Assembly (NCBI RefSeq): GCF_024054565.1
Contig: NZ_JAMXLR010000024.1
Coordinates: forward strand, 124,001 to 188,000
Direction of reading: 5' to 3'
Length of the DNA stretch: 64,000 bases
Origin: Aeoliella straminimaris
Lineage (GTDB): Bacteria; Planctomycetota; Planctomycetia; Pirellulales; Lacipirellulaceae
Part shown: positions 1-9,982 of the stretch, one piece after another
Layout of the letters: each line of letters opens with the position of its first letter
How positions within the stretch are numbered: the first letter of the stretch is position 1
The notes under the pieces: model-generated
Told to the model about the DNA's origin: nothing
Database searches by the model: none
Seen by the model: only the letters and a program-made list of their open reading frames with translations
Position numbers and translations under genes: made by a program

Positions 1-1527
1 CACTTCGCCGCGACCGACGAATTCGTCGCCCAGGAACGTGGAGGCGGGGCCTGCCAGCAGCACTTCGTTGCTGGTGTTCGAGGCGCGGGCCTCTTCGTAG
101 ACGTTGGTAGTAAGCACGGGAATAGCTAGCCGATAGAAGTTGGCCGCCAGCGGATGGGCCGCAATTTGGATCAGCTGCCGGTCGCTACGACTGGGCAGCG
201 TCATGCGGCTGGCCAGGCGATAACTCACGCTGACCCCCTCACCTTCGACTTGTTGCCGGTCTTCCGGCTTTTTGATCTCGATGCGGGCCGTGTTGTAGTC
301 GAGAATCTGCATCTTCTGAGCAACTTCGTTCAGAAACCGATCGGCCGATTCGCGATCGCTCGCTGCCCAGCGGGCATCTACCTGCCCGCCGAATCCGCCC
401 CCAGAAAAATCTGTGGCCGCACCTTGTTGAGCATTGGATTGAACGGCGGTGTTGGCGGTGGGGCTGCCGAACAAGTCATCTGCCGCCTGGTTGGGGGACG
501 AGCTGCGATTGATGGCGTTGCCACGTACCTGAGCCAGCTGTTCGCGCTGTTGCTCCAGGGCTTGCTTGGCTTGCTTGTAGTTCTTTGCGCCGGCGACCAT
601 CTGAGCCGCCCCTTCGGCTTGCTCGCGGCCGAGCTTCACGACCAGGGGATCGAGCGACGGGGCCTGCGCAACTAGTGAGGGCGAGGCGGTGGAGAGTGTC
701 ATTTCGACGTCGGTCCAATCTTCGCCGCTCATTTGCTGGATCGAGGCGTTGTATTCCACCTGCACCTTGTCGCGATCGTTGGTGGCGCGGAGGTTGTAAG
801 ATGGCGACCACGTGGCGTTGGTTACCAAGTAGCTGAGCTTCATCCCTGCGCCGTCGGCCTGCGCCACGTTCACGAACACTACCGCCTCGCGCAAGGTCTG
901 GGCCGAACCGGCGGCCACGGTACTTCGCTTGCGCTGCAGCACTTCGAGTTGTCGCTGCAGGTCACGAATCGCCTTGTTGGTTTCCAGTTGGTTGGCCGCG
1001 ATGTTGCTCCGCTGTTCGAAGTTGAAGCTGGTCAGTTCCTTGAGCGTTTCGGCGTTGAGCACGCCGTTCTTCAGCTCTCGATCGGCCGTGACGGTTGTGA
1101 ATTGCTCGAGCTTGTTAAGGTATTGCTGCTGCTCGTTGAGCAGTTGCTGCTCGCGCTGGACGGCGGTCACCTCGTCTTGGACGTCCTGGATCTCTTGGTC
1201 CAGTTCACGGACTTCCTTGCGAACATCCAGCTCCATGGGCCGCACCCGGTAGCGGACCGAGCGAATCTCGACCCCATCTCGCGGCTCGGCGTACAGACTG
1301 CCGGGCAGCACGTTCTGCGGCAGATCGGTAACCACCACTTCGGCCAGCCCGGACACTTCGGCCAAATCGACCGTGCGCGTTACCAAGGCCTGCCCTTGAT
1401 AGACCGTTACGGCAGAAACTTTGCCTTCGGCCACCAAGGCCGCGTCGTCGACCGCGTCGTCGGCCTGAGCTGCGGGTAGGGCTGCCAGCACCAGGATGAC
1501 ACTGAGACTCAGCAAGCTTCTGTTCAT
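1..1527 (-). CDS. MuiA-family protein (DUF4140/DUF4139), C-terminus cut by window edge
   Basis: The frame is open from an ATG at 1527 to the window start, so about 509 residues are visible and the C-terminus is missing. The N-terminus is a Sec signal peptide (MNRSLLSLSVILVLAALPAAQA). A DUF4140-like motif, VTVYQGQALVTR, follows near residue 40. Next comes a Gln/Glu-rich coiled coil (about residues 100-200), and then the DUF4139 start, recognisable by YLVTNATWSPSYNLRA. A low-complexity Gln/Ala linker interrupts the DUF4139 part. The family is named after Enterobacter MuiA (mucoidy inhibitor), but its biochemical role is unknown. The protein is probably exported to the periplasm. It is divergent from the cation ATPase gene. 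Family assignment is firm; function is not. Confidence 0.85.
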   Translation of the reverse strand, partial: MNRSLLSLSVILVLAALPAAQADDAVDDAALVAEGKVSAVTVYQGQALVTRTVDLAEVSGLAEVVVTDLPQNVLPGSLYAEPRDGVEIRSVRYRVRPMELDVRKEVRELDQEIQDVQDEVTAVQREQQLLNEQQQYLNKLEQFTTVTADRELKNGVLNAETLKELTSFNFEQRSNIAANQLETNKAIRDLQRQLEVLQRKRSTVAAGSAQTLREAVVFVNVAQADGAGMKLSYLVTNATWSPSYNLRATNDRDKVQVEYNASIQQMSGEDWTDVEMTLSTASPSLVAQAPSLDPLVVKLGREQAEGAAQMVAGAKNYKQAKQALEQQREQLAQVRGNAINRSSSPNQAADDLFGSPTANTAVQSNAQQGAATDFSGGGFGGQVDARWAASDRESADRFLNEVAQKMQILDYNTARIEIKKPEDRQQVEGEGVSVSYRLASRMTLPSRSDRQLIQIAAHPLAANFYRLAIPVLTTNVYEEARASNTSNEVLLAGPASTFLGDEFVGRGEV

Positions 1528-1608
1528 GACAAGTTCCTCATGATTTGAGTAGGGGGAGACCGCTGCACGGATGTTCGACGCCAATGCTGGGGGCGGAGTT
1601 CCAACAGA

Positions 1609-1638
1609 TTGTGTCCGGAGTTGTTGGAATTCTATAAT
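1609..1638 (+). promoter_or_regulatory. Putative sigma-70-type promoter for the cation ATPase
   Basis: A perfect -10 hexamer TATAAT lies at 1633-1638. It is preceded after 18 bp by TTGTGT at 1609-1614, a partial -35 match. It lies 38 bp upstream of the ATPase start, in the 149-bp divergent gap shared with the MuiA-family gene. The -10 is convincing; the -35 is weak. Confidence 0.45.
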
Positions 1639-1676
1639 GCCAATAGCTGTTCGCTTGATGCACAGCTGGTTATCGC

Positions 1677-4409
1677 ATGGTGGCTCCCAAGCACAAGACG
1701 CCTCGACACAACTGGCACGCGGCGACAATTGCCGAGGTGCGGGGGACTCTAGGTATCCAGCATTTGGGGCTCACGTCCGACCAGGCCGAAGAGCGGTTGC
1801 AGAAGTTCGGCCCCAATCGACTGCCCCAGGCTCGCCCCACGCCCATTTGGCAGATTGCGTTCAGGCAGTTCGCCAGCCCTCTGATTCTCATCCTTATCGT
1901 GGCGGCCGTTGTGTCGCTTGCCACGCACCCCGACGAGCCAACCGACGCGGCTTTCATCGCCATGGTGTTGGTGCTCAATGCGCTGATTGGCGGTTTCCAG
2001 GAATGGAAAGCCGAACGCAACACCCGGGCACTGCAGCAACTGCTGCAGGTCCGCGCCACGGTGCTGCGCGATGGAGAGATGTGCGAGGTGGACGGCGAGG
2101 AGGTCGTGCCGGGAGATGTGGTATGGCTGGAGTCCGGCAATCGCGTAGCGGCAGATTTGCGTTTGTCGGAGTCGCATGGTTTGGAGATTGACGAATCGTT
2201 GCTCACCGGCGAGTCGCTGCCAGTCTCCAAGGATGCCGACGGCGTGTTCGAAGCGGCGACACCGATGGCCGATCGTCGCAACATGGCTTATGCGGGTTCG
2301 ATGGTGCAGCGGGGCCGGGCCGAAGGCGTTGTGGTTGCCACCGGCGCTCAGACCGCTGTTGGCCAGTTGGCCCTGGATATCACCAGCAAAACGGGCGGCC
2401 GGCCGCCGCTGCTGGATCGCATGGCCGATTTTACGCGGGTCGTGGCCTGGAGCATGGTCGTTGCGGTGATCGTGATTGCCACGCTGGGGGTACTATGGCG
2501 AGGTTACGACGTAACCGATGTGTTCATGTTCGCCGTAGCGCTGGCGGTTTCGGCCATTCCCGAAGGACTGCCGGTCGCTCTGACCGTGGCGCTGGCGGTG
2601 GCTACAACGCGGATGGCGAAGCGTGGGGTGATCGTGCGACGGCTGGCGGCCGTCGAGGGGCTTGGTAGCTGCACGTTGATCGCTAGCGACAAGACCGGCA
2701 CGCTGACCTGCAACGAACTGACCGTTCGCACCATCGAACTGGCGGACCGCCGCCAACTGGAGGTTTCCGGCGAGGGATTCGCTCCCGCAGGCGAGGTGCT
2801 GGACCGTGGCCGGCCGGTGCAAGCCAGTGCGGACCCTGCGCTGAAGCTGCTGGCACGCACGGCCGTGCTGTGCAACGAAAGCGACCTGTATGAGCGCGAC
2901 GGATCGTGGGTCTGGCGCGGCGATCCTACCGACATCGCGCTGTTGAGCATGGCTCACAAATTGGGAGTAGTTCGCGCCGCGCTGCTGTCCGAGGCACCGT
3001 TGGTTAACGATATCCCGTTCGAGGCCGAGAGGCAGTTTGCGGCCACCTTCAACCGCCTGGAGGGAGGCGTCGTAGCCAGCGTGAAGGGAGCACCCGAGCG
3101 GGTGCTACCCATGTGCGCGATGGACGATTCGGAGCAATCGGTGTTGCTGGATCGGGCTGCTGGCTTGGCCGAATTGGGCTACCGCGTGCTCGCACTGGCG
3201 ACTGGGCCTGTATCCAACATGGATGAGTCGTCGGTCCCCTCGGAGCCGGCTGGTCTCGAGTTTGTAGGCTTTGTGGGCATGATCGACCCGTTGAGGTCTG
3301 GCGCTCGCGAAGCGGTCGCAGCGTGCCGTGCGGCTGGCATCGAAGTTAGCATGATTACGGGCGATCATCCGGTGACTGCACTGACTATCGCTCGGCAGCT
3401 CGACCTGGCCATCGGGCCCGACCAGGTTGTTGCGGGAAGCGAGTTGAACGACCGCACGCCTGTAGAGTTGCAGGACCTGGTGCGGCGGGTGCGAGTCTTT
3501 GCGCGGACCACACCACGACAAAAGCTCGACCTGGTCGAGGCGGCCCGAGCGGCAGGGCACTACGTAGCGGTTACGGGCGACGGGGTAAACGACGCGCCGG
3601 CCCTGCAGCAGGCGAATATCGGTGTGGCCATGGGGCGCAGCGGAACGGACGTGGCCCGCGAGGCGGCCGAACTGGTCGTGACCGACGACAACTTTGCCAC
3701 CATCGTGGCCGGCATCGAGGAAGGCCGAATTGCCTACGACAACGTTCGCAATGTGATTTACCTGCTCATCTCCACCGGCGCCGCTGAGGTCGTACTGTTG
3801 GGGCTCGCCATCCTGAGCGGCTGGCCCTCGGCAGCGAGCGGGGCCGCGATCCTGCCGCTACTGCCCGCGCAGCTGTTGTGGCTCAATTTGGTGACCAATG
3901 GCATTCAGGACGTGGCGCTGGCATTTGAACCGGGCGAGTCGGGCGTGCTGCGGCGGCGACCGCGGCCCCCGGGCGAGCCCATCTTCAACCGCTTGATGAT
4001 CGAGCGAACCATCCTGGCGGCCGTGACGATGGCCGTGGTGGCCTTTGCCGCATTCAGTTACATGATCGAAGTGGCCGGCTGGAGCGAATTCGAAGCCCGC
4101 AATGCACTCCTGTTGCTGATGGTGCTATTCGAGATTGTGCATATCGGCAATTGTCGGTCGGAGACGACCTCCGCCCTGCGCAAGCCACTTTGGTCGAATC
4201 CACTGCTCTTGGCTGGTTCCGCCCTGGCAATGGGCCTGCACGTGCTGGCCATGCACTGGCCTGCCACTCAACAGGTGCTGGGCATCGCTCCGGTCTCGCT
4301 ACAGCAGAGCTCGACGCTCATCGCTCTGGCGTTCAGCGTTCTGGTGGTAATGGAACTGCATAAATGGTGGCGTCGGCGGCATCCGCTGGACATCGCAGGG
4401 CGGGGCTGA
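1677..4409 (+). CDS. P-type cation-transporting ATPase (P2 type, probably Ca2+)
   Basis: An integral membrane pump that couples ATP hydrolysis to cation transport. The 910 residues match the usual length of bacterial Ca2+-ATPases. Visible features in order are: an N-terminal cation-ATPase domain; the actuator loop with TGES (177-180); the M4 PEGLP motif (295-299) typical of P2 pumps; the phosphorylation motif DKTGTLT with the acceptor Asp at 338; the nucleotide-binding KGAPE; the hinge motif TGDGVNDAPAL; and a C-terminal cation-ATPase domain with NLVTNGIQDVALAFEP. PEGLP rather than CPC argues against a heavy-metal P1B pump. Substrate (Ca2+ versus Mg2+ or Na+) cannot be settled by eye. The ATG start is supported by the promoter just upstream. 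Confidence 0.93.
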   Translation: MVAPKHKTPRHNWHAATIAEVRGTLGIQHLGLTSDQAEERLQKFGPNRLPQARPTPIWQIAFRQFASPLILILIVAAVVSLATHPDEPTDAAFIAMVLVLNALIGGFQEWKAERNTRALQQLLQVRATVLRDGEMCEVDGEEVVPGDVVWLESGNRVAADLRLSESHGLEIDESLLTGESLPVSKDADGVFEAATPMADRRNMAYAGSMVQRGRAEGVVVATGAQTAVGQLALDITSKTGGRPPLLDRMADFTRVVAWSMVVAVIVIATLGVLWRGYDVTDVFMFAVALAVSAIPEGLPVALTVALAVATTRMAKRGVIVRRLAAVEGLGSCTLIASDKTGTLTCNELTVRTIELADRRQLEVSGEGFAPAGEVLDRGRPVQASADPALKLLARTAVLCNESDLYERDGSWVWRGDPTDIALLSMAHKLGVVRAALLSEAPLVNDIPFEAERQFAATFNRLEGGVVASVKGAPERVLPMCAMDDSEQSVLLDRAAGLAELGYRVLALATGPVSNMDESSVPSEPAGLEFVGFVGMIDPLRSGAREAVAACRAAGIEVSMITGDHPVTALTIARQLDLAIGPDQVVAGSELNDRTPVELQDLVRRVRVFARTTPRQKLDLVEAARAAGHYVAVTGDGVNDAPALQQANIGVAMGRSGTDVAREAAELVVTDDNFATIVAGIEEGRIAYDNVRNVIYLLISTGAAEVVLLGLAILSGWPSAASGAAILPLLPAQLLWLNLVTNGIQDVALAFEPGESGVLRRRPRPPGEPIFNRLMIERTILAAVTMAVVAFAAFSYMIEVAGWSEFEARNALLLLMVLFEIVHIGNCRSETTSALRKPLWSNPLLLAGSALAMGLHVLAMHWPATQQVLGIAPVSLQQSSTLIALAFSVLVVMELHKWWRRRHPLDIAGRG

Positions 4410-4505
4410 GAAGAAACTGGGAACTTTCAAGATCGGCAGCTCGTCAATTGCGTGTCGCTGCAATACTGGAACCTCAGACTTTCCATAAATCGAAGGATCC
4501 CAACC

Positions 4506-4922
4506 ATGTTTCGCTCTTGTATGGCTGGCCTGTTGCTCTGTTCGGTGATCGTCGGATGTGGGCCCGTTGGGGGAATGCCCAGCCCGGGAGATAACTATCC
4601 GCCGGTGGAAGAGGCCGACTTGATTGGCAAGAAGTGCACCAACCGCACGGGGCAAGACGATGGGGCTTTCAAATGGTCGTTCGAAAAGGACCGCTTCGTG
4701 CTGGAGGGAACGGACATTCCGCCCGACCTGTTGCTGGTACTGCTGGGCGAAGACGCAACGGCGGAGAAGATCGAGGGGACTTGGGAAATCGACGACAGTG
4801 AGAATATCCACTTCTTCGTCGAGACCGACCAACCAAAGGACCAGCCCCGCGAATCGAAGCTGCACATCTTCTTCACCGGTGTAATCCGCATTCAGACAGA
4901 CGACGCTCAGTATGTGTTCTAA
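4506..4922 (+). CDS. Small lipoprotein, uncharacterised
   Basis: 138 residues from ATG 4506. An in-frame GTG at 4452 exists, but only the ATG puts a signal peptide at the N-terminus: MFRSCMAGLLLCSVIVGC, whose last residues form a lipobox with the lipidated Cys at 18. The mature part is acidic and strand-rich, with alternating WSFEKDRFVLEG- and WEIDD-like segments. That resembles planctomycete lipoproteins of the TIGR03067/lipocalin-like kind, but I cannot assign it. Its TAA stop overlaps the TAG stop of the convergent universal stress gene (4919-4922). Confidence 0.75.
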   Translation: MFRSCMAGLLLCSVIVGCGPVGGMPSPGDNYPPVEEADLIGKKCTNRTGQDDGAFKWSFEKDRFVLEGTDIPPDLLLVLLGEDATAEKIEGTWEIDDSENIHFFVETDQPKDQPRESKLHIFFTGVIRIQTDDAQYVF

Positions 4923-5869
4923 GCGGTCTCCGCTGGCCGCATCGTCAACAGCGAGCAGTCAAGGTTCGGCAATAGTCGCTGTGCCGTGGATCCGAAGAAC
5001 ATGCTGGACATTCCGCCCTGGGTTACGGTGCCCAGCATCAATACGTCGATGTCGAGTTCCTTGGTTTGCCGGAAGACGACATCGCTGGCGATGCCTTCCT
5101 CGAGGTGCGTGACCATCTTGGGAGACAGAGCGGCGGCATCCTCCCGCGCGGCGATTTCGTCGAGCTTGGCTCGCGCCTTACTGACAGCTTCGTCGTACGC
5201 GGCGTTCACCTCATCGTCTGACACTGCACTGAATTGCAGGAAGGGTCGTTTCATTGGTTCCACGACGTGCGTGACGTGCAGCTCGGCTTTGAAGAGCCTG
5301 GCCAGGCGAATGGCCAAATCGAGCAAACGATTGCACACCGGTGTGAAATTGGTGCCAAGCAAAATGCGATCGACCGTGGGATTAGGACGCTGCTTGATCA
5401 CGCCTACCGGGCAAGGGCTTTGGGCGATGAGCGAGATGGCCGTGCTGCCAACCAAGATGCTCCCCAGCATGCCGTGCCCGCGGTTGCCAATGAGTACGAT
5501 ATCGGGTTTTGTTTCGTTGACGTACTTGAGCAATTCAACTCGAGGCCGGCCCAGCAGAACTTCGCTGTCGGCCTTGATCCCTGCCTTGGCGGCCGCATCC
5601 ACATGATGCCGGAGTGCCTCTTCGGCTGAACTTACCACGGTCTCTTCGTCTGCTTGCGACTTGGCGATCAGTCGCTGTGTCTTTTCGTCGAGGTCGAGTA
5701 CCGCCACAAAGTGAAGCTTCGCTGGATCCTCGCGATGCGCATCGAGAGCCTGGGCTAAGTGAATGGCTCGTTCGCAGGCAAATTGGGATGGCGTTTCCCC
5801 TTCGGGATTTGCCCGCCAGTCGCCACGAGACAAATCGACACCGACAAGAATGTTGTACCATTGGGGCAT
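4919..5869 (-). CDS. Tandem universal stress protein (two UspA domains)
   Basis: 316 residues from ATG 5869 (MPQWYNILVGVDLS). An upstream in-frame TTG at 5923 would only add residues that do not resemble Usp. The first Usp domain (about 1-160) ends with GNRGHGMLGSILVGST, which fits the ATP-binding G-2x-G-9x-G-S/T pattern. The second domain (about 165-316) has a looser version, GTVTQGGMSSMFFGST, so it may bind nucleotide poorly. Usp proteins are cytoplasmic and help survival during starvation or oxidative stress. The gene is convergent with the small lipoprotein and the stop codons overlap. Confidence 0.9.
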   Translation of the reverse strand: MPQWYNILVGVDLSRGDWRANPEGETPSQFACERAIHLAQALDAHREDPAKLHFVAVLDLDEKTQRLIAKSQADEETVVSSAEEALRHHVDAAAKAGIKADSEVLLGRPRVELLKYVNETKPDIVLIGNRGHGMLGSILVGSTAISLIAQSPCPVGVIKQRPNPTVDRILLGTNFTPVCNRLLDLAIRLARLFKAELHVTHVVEPMKRPFLQFSAVSDDEVNAAYDEAVSKARAKLDEIAAREDAAALSPKMVTHLEEGIASDVVFRQTKELDIDVLMLGTVTQGGMSSMFFGSTAQRLLPNLDCSLLTMRPAETA

Positions 5870-5961
5870 GATGCACTCACGAGAAGAAGCTAAGGCGAAG
5901 TGGGTGCTAATAATTCTCCGCAAGCGGCAGTCGTTGGCAAGTCCAGTCCCTGGTGGCCAAC

Positions 5962-6004
5962 AAAAAAAGGTAGCGTTCCTGCTTGAGAAAGCAGGAACGC
6001 TACC
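5962..6004 (-). terminator. Strong rho-independent terminator of the WxxGxW-repeat gene
   Basis: A perfect 16-bp stem (5969-5984 pairing with 5989-6004) closes a GAGA loop on the plus strand. Read on the minus strand, the stem is followed directly by seven Ts (complement of 5962-5968). It starts 44 nt past the stop codon of the minus-strand gene ending at 6049, which it should terminate. Confidence 0.88.
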
Positions 6005-6048
6005 CGGTGAATTTATGCGACAGTTAGCGGAAGCAGTTGGCTAACTAA

Positions 6049-8169
6049 CTATTTCTTGCCACCTTTGTTGCCACCACCGCCGCCGCCGCCGCCGCGGTTG
6101 CCACCGCCGCCGCGATTTCCGCCACGGTTGCCCTGGTTGCCGCCACGGTTGGAGTTGCCACGGGCCTCGCCGCCACCGCGATTGCCACCACGGTTGGGGT
6201 TGCCACGGGCCTCGCCGCCACCGCGATTTCCACCACGGTTGGAGTTGCCACGAGCTTCGCCGCCACCGCGATTGCCACCCGCGTTGGAGTTACCACGAGC
6301 TTCGCCGCCACCGCGATTGCCACCCGCGTTGCCCCGCGTTTCAGGCGTTGGGCCACGACGGATTGGGTCGTTGCCGCGCGCTTCGCGGCCCCGATCGATG
6401 GGTTGCTGGGGAGGTCTCGTCGTGCGGCGGATATCCTCACTGCGGGTCTCTCGCATGCGATCTCGCTGCTCGACTTTCATGTCTTGGATCCGCTCTCGCT
6501 GTCGATCTTGCTGATCCTGAAACTCTTCGACCTGTCGTCGCTGCTGTTTGCGAGAATCGTCCACACGCCGCTGGAAGTCGTCCCGCTGGCGGCCGGCTTG
6601 CTCGCGGAGGTTCCGCTCCTCGTTGCGATTGTCGAGGTTATAGCGCATCACACGCTGCTGGTATCGCTCGTGCTGTGCACGTGCTTTGAGACGCAGATCT
6701 TCCGCAGCAGAGGAAGATTGCAGGTTGAACGTCGACGGCTTGTAGCTGCCGGGGGCGTTGGCATTCGGCCCAATCCGACGACCATCGTCATCGCTGTTGC
6801 GAGTGAGTTGAGCACGGGACGGGCCGCGTTGCTTCGACTCGAATTCGGAACGAGCGTTGCGGAATTGCTGCATCTTCTGCGAGCGATCCATGGCGTCGCG
6901 GCGTTCGTTGTCCGTTAGCTTACGGAAGTTGCTGTTCCAGCGGTCCCGGCGACCATCACGATCGTCACGCCGATCCTGGTCGATGCTTTGCTTGAGCTGA
7001 TCGACCGAACCAACAAGCCTCATCGAATCGTTGTCGTTGGGGCCACGATCGCGGAAATCATCGCCACGGCGTCGGTCGTAGTCGAAGCGGTTCTTCCAGT
7101 CGTTGCTATTGCGGCCGTATTGCCACGAATAATATCCGTACATCGGGCTGTAGAAGCCCCGCCGGCTGTTGTCGTACCAGGGTCGGTAGCGGTCGCGAGA
7201 GCCGTAGCCGCGTCCGTAGTAGTAGAAGCCTCGGTTATTGTCGATGAACAGCGACGACAACAGCAGGGCCGTGTTCACAACGCGGTTCGGCGTGTAGGCA
7301 TAGCCGGCGCCGTAGCGGTAGCCACCATTCCAGTACACGGGGGCGTACAGCAATCCACGACGCTGCAGCGGATAGTCCCAGTAACCATTGACCAGCACTG
7401 CACCGCGGGGCGTGTAGACGTAGTGATCGGGCACCCACATCCAATCTTGTTGGCCAGGGTACCAGTAGCCAGGACGCCAGGAATAACGCTGTTGTTCCCA
7501 AACCCAGCAACCGGGGATCCAAAAGTAGTCGTCGCTGGGGGCGGCGGTCGAGGGACCTTGTTCGAGCGTCTCGGGCGGCAACGGCAGGTAATCGACCTGC
7601 TGTGCCGTGACGTCGCTCCAGAAGCCGCTGATCCACACGTAGCCACCCTCGACCTCGGCCCAGTGACCAGGAGTCCAGGCACGCCCCGGCGGGATGCTGC
7701 GCCAAACGCCGCTTACCCACACAAAGTCGTTCTTTTCATCGAGCCAGGACCAATAGCCAGGTATCCACTCCACGTTCTCGCCGTCAGGGCGGTATTCGGG
7801 CGGGGTTTCGTCGACGGGTTGAGGCGGCTCCTTGGCAATCACTTCGCCTTCGTCGGCAGACGCCGAGATGGGTTCGGCAAACGCCTCATGCACTGGACCT
7901 TCTTCCAGCACCTGGGCTTCTTCCGCCTGCGTGGCCACAAACTGGACCGGCACCCGGGAGGTAGCGGTGTTGGTCGACAGGGGAACGCTCGCCAAGCGAG
8001 GCTCGGCAGTGGAGTCGCTGAGCCTTTTCAGCGAGACCAGCACAGAGGTCTCGCCCGGCAGGACATCAGGAGCGGCCGTCTGCCCGAGGGCGATTGGCGC
8101 CATGATTAAGGACAAAGTGGTGGCAGTAATTCGACGCAATGACCAGCGGGGGGCAACTGGACAGTTCAT
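6049..8169 (-). CDS. Exported WxxGxW-repeat protein with RGG-like Gly/Arg-rich tail
   Basis: 706 residues from ATG 8169, which has GAGG about 9 nt upstream and gives a Sec signal ending ALGQTAAP. An upstream ATG at 8214 would bury that signal. The central part carries repeated aromatic motifs such as [26 protein letters not shown] and WRPGYWYP, the WxxGxW/YxWxxGxW repeat seen in many exported bacterial proteins. A charged Arg/Asp/Gln-rich coiled-coil stretch follows, then four 15-residue repeats of the type [14 protein letters not shown] and a poly-Gly/Arg/Lys end. The tail looks like a nucleic-acid- or polyanion-binding RGG region, but that is inference. No enzymatic domain is seen. Confidence 0.8.
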   Translation of the reverse strand: MNCPVAPRWSLRRITATTLSLIMAPIALGQTAAPDVLPGETSVLVSLKRLSDSTAEPRLASVPLSTNTATSRVPVQFVATQAEEAQVLEEGPVHEAFAEPISASADEGEVIAKEPPQPVDETPPEYRPDGENVEWIPGYWSWLDEKNDFVWVSGVWRSIPPGRAWTPGHWAEVEGGYVWISGFWSDVTAQQVDYLPLPPETLEQGPSTAAPSDDYFWIPGCWVWEQQRYSWRPGYWYPGQQDWMWVPDHYVYTPRGAVLVNGYWDYPLQRRGLLYAPVYWNGGYRYGAGYAYTPNRVVNTALLLSSLFIDNNRGFYYYGRGYGSRDRYRPWYDNSRRGFYSPMYGYYSWQYGRNSNDWKNRFDYDRRRGDDFRDRGPNDNDSMRLVGSVDQLKQSIDQDRRDDRDGRRDRWNSNFRKLTDNERRDAMDRSQKMQQFRNARSEFESKQRGPSRAQLTRNSDDDGRRIGPNANAPGSYKPSTFNLQSSSAAEDLRLKARAQHERYQQRVMRYNLDNRNEERNLREQAGRQRDDFQRRVDDSRKQQRRQVEEFQDQQDRQRERIQDMKVEQRDRMRETRSEDIRRTTRPPQQPIDRGREARGNDPIRRGPTPETRGNAGGNRGGGEARGNSNAGGNRGGGEARGNSNRGGNRGGGEARGNPNRGGNRGGGEARGNSNRGGNQGNRGGNRGGGGNRGGGGGGGGNKGGKK
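6148..6327. repeat. Four in-frame 45-bp tandem repeats encoding [14 protein letters not shown] units
   Basis: Four consecutive copies start at 6148, 6193, 6238 and 6283, each 45 bp. They differ by a few synonymous changes plus a Ser/Pro and an Arg/Ala exchange. They encode 15-residue units inside the C-terminal tail of the WxxGxW-repeat protein. The period decays outside this interval. Copy number is likely to vary between strains. Confidence 0.9.
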
Positions 8170-8311
8170 TCTGGGACCTCGTTGGGGGGGCTCGGTTCCG
8201 ATAGGAGCAGGCAACGGCCGGAGTGGTCCCCGCGAAGCGTTTCACGGGAATCCGCTCGCCGTTTGTGACACCACTATCCGTAATGCAAAGCCGGTGCCCG
8301 AATCGGAATTG

Positions 8312-8334
8312 ACGGGTGAATGGACCCGTTTTTT
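8312..8334 (+). promoter_or_regulatory. Terminator-like hairpin in the guaB leader (possible attenuator)
   Basis: ACGGGT (8312-8317) and ACCCGT (8324-8329) form a 6-bp stem around a GAATGG loop and run straight into six Ts (8329-8334). The 316-bp gap between the minus-strand repeat protein and guaB has no gene on the plus strand, so the hairpin would lie in the guaB 5' leader if the promoter is upstream of it. No clear promoter or known riboswitch was recognised in this gap. The rest of it (8335-8485) shows nothing beyond a GGAG ribosome-binding site. Confidence 0.4.
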
Positions 8335-8485
8335 GGGTTTCTCGGCATGTGGCGGCCGTCGCTCTACCAATTCTATGAGCGTGCGTGTCTTTCGGTCTGG
8401 CGCGCTGGCCGCCCGCCGGTCACTTGCCAGAGTCCCTCAAGAGTCGGCAAAATGGCGGATTACCCCAAACCCAGCGGAGTGCCCG

Positions 8486-9982
8486 ATGACCAGTGCCGAC
8501 AAGATCGCCATCACCGGACTAACGTTTGACGACGTGCTGATCCAGCCTCGCTACAGCGAGGTCGTGCCCAGTCAGGTGGATGTATCCACCCAGCTAACCC
8601 GCCGCATCCAACTGAACGTGCCGTTGCTCTCCTCGCCCATGGACACGGTGACCGAGCACCGCATGGCGATCGGTCTGGCCCAGGTGGGTGGTTTGGGCGT
8701 GATTCACAAGAATCTTCCCATCGAGGCCCAGACCGAAGAAGTCGACAAGGTGAAGCGGTCGGCCAATGGCATTATCGTCGACCCCGTTACATTGCCGCCC
8801 GATGCTAGCGTTGCCACTGCCCGCAGCACCATGGGGCAGTCGAACGTATCCGGCGTGCCGATCACCAAGCCCGATGGCACGCTGGTGGGCATCCTGACGC
8901 GTCGCGACATGCGTTTTCTCGAAGGCGACGACCTGCCCATAGCGGACGTAATGACCAAGGAGGGGCTCGTCACTGCCACCGGGACTGTGACGCTTGAAGA
9001 AGCTGAGAAGATTTTGATGGCAAAAAAGGTCGAGAAACTTCTGCTGGTTGACGAAGATTACAGACTGACAGGCCTGATTACCATCAAAGACATTGACATG
9101 ATGCGGCGCTTCCCCCACGCGGTGAAGGACGCACAAGGTCGATTGCGGGTGGGCGCGGCCGTGGGCGTGTTCGATTTCGACCGCGTCGAGAGTCTGATCG
9201 GCAAGGAAGTCGACTTCCTGGTGGTCGACAGCGCACACGGTCACTCGGGCAACGTGATTGAAACCGTAAAGCAGATTAAGAGCCAATACGACATCGACGT
9301 CGTGGCGGGCAACGTGGCGACCTACGAGGGGTGTCGCGACCTGGTCGAAGCCGGTGCCGATGCGGTGAAGATTGGCATTGGTCCGGGATCGATTTGCACC
9401 ACGCGAATCATCTCGGGCATTGGTGTACCGCAGGTTACCGCCATCAGCGAGGCGGCGCGGGCCGCCGAAGGGTCGGGCGCGACCATCATCGCCGACGGAG
9501 GAATTCGCTACTCGGGAGACATAACCAAAGCCCTGGCCGCGGGAGCCCATGTCGTGATGGTTGGCGGATTGCTGGCCGGTTTGGACGAAAGCCCCGGGCA
9601 GCGTGTACTGTACCAGGGACGCACCTATAAGGCATATCGCGGCATGGGGTCGCTGGGGGCCATGGTGCACGGATCGAAGGAAAGATATCGCCAGTCCGAC
9701 GTTGAAGACGACGGAAACGGCAACGGCAAATTGGTGCCGGAGGGAGTTGAGGGAAGAGTGCCATACAAGGGTCCGCTGGGGCCATTCGTCTACCAGTTAG
9801 TAGGCGGATTGCGAGCCGGCATGGGGTACTGTGGCACCAGGACCATCGCCGAGTTGCGTAAGGAAACGCAATTCGTCCGGGTTACACCGGCAAGTGTTAG
9901 GGAGAGCCATCCGCATGACATCGCCATCACGCAAGAAGCACCAAACTACACCACCGAATACCACGGCGGGGAATCAAACTGA
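8486..9982 (+). CDS. guaB: Inosine-5'-monophosphate dehydrogenase
   Basis: Oxidises IMP to XMP with NAD+, the committed step of guanine nucleotide synthesis, in the cytoplasm. 498 residues from ATG 8486, close to the usual ~490. The start has GGAG about 6 nt upstream; the frame is open much further upstream, but that part does not resemble the family. The N-terminal [15 protein letters not shown] motif is diagnostic. Two CBS domains occupy about residues 97-215. The catalytic loop [12 protein letters not shown] puts the nucleophilic Cys at 304, followed by the [10 protein letters not shown] phosphate-binding motif and the [10 protein letters not shown] flap region. All key residues are present. 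The next gene begins inside the 3' end of this one. Confidence 0.97.
   Translation: MTSADKIAITGLTFDDVLIQPRYSEVVPSQVDVSTQLTRRIQLNVPLLSSPMDTVTEHRMAIGLAQVGGLGVIHKNLPIEAQTEEVDKVKRSANGIIVDPVTLPPDASVATARSTMGQSNVSGVPITKPDGTLVGILTRRDMRFLEGDDLPIADVMTKEGLVTATGTVTLEEAEKILMAKKVEKLLLVDEDYRLTGLITIKDIDMMRRFPHAVKDAQGRLRVGAAVGVFDFDRVESLIGKEVDFLVVDSAHGHSGNVIETVKQIKSQYDIDVVAGNVATYEGCRDLVEAGADAVKIGIGPGSICTTRIISGIGVPQVTAISEAARAAEGSGATIIADGGIRYSGDITKALAAGAHVVMVGGLLAGLDESPGQRVLYQGRTYKAYRGMGSLGAMVHGSKERYRQSDVEDDGNGNGKLVPEGVEGRVPYKGPLGPFVYQLVGGLRAGMGYCGTRTIAELRKETQFVRVTPASVRESHPHDIAITQEAPNYTTEYHGGESN

Noticed and set aside
7832..8485. Long N-terminal extension of guaB
   Set aside because: It overlaps the signal-peptide end of the divergent gene, and IMP dehydrogenase starts are conserved at LTFDDVLI.
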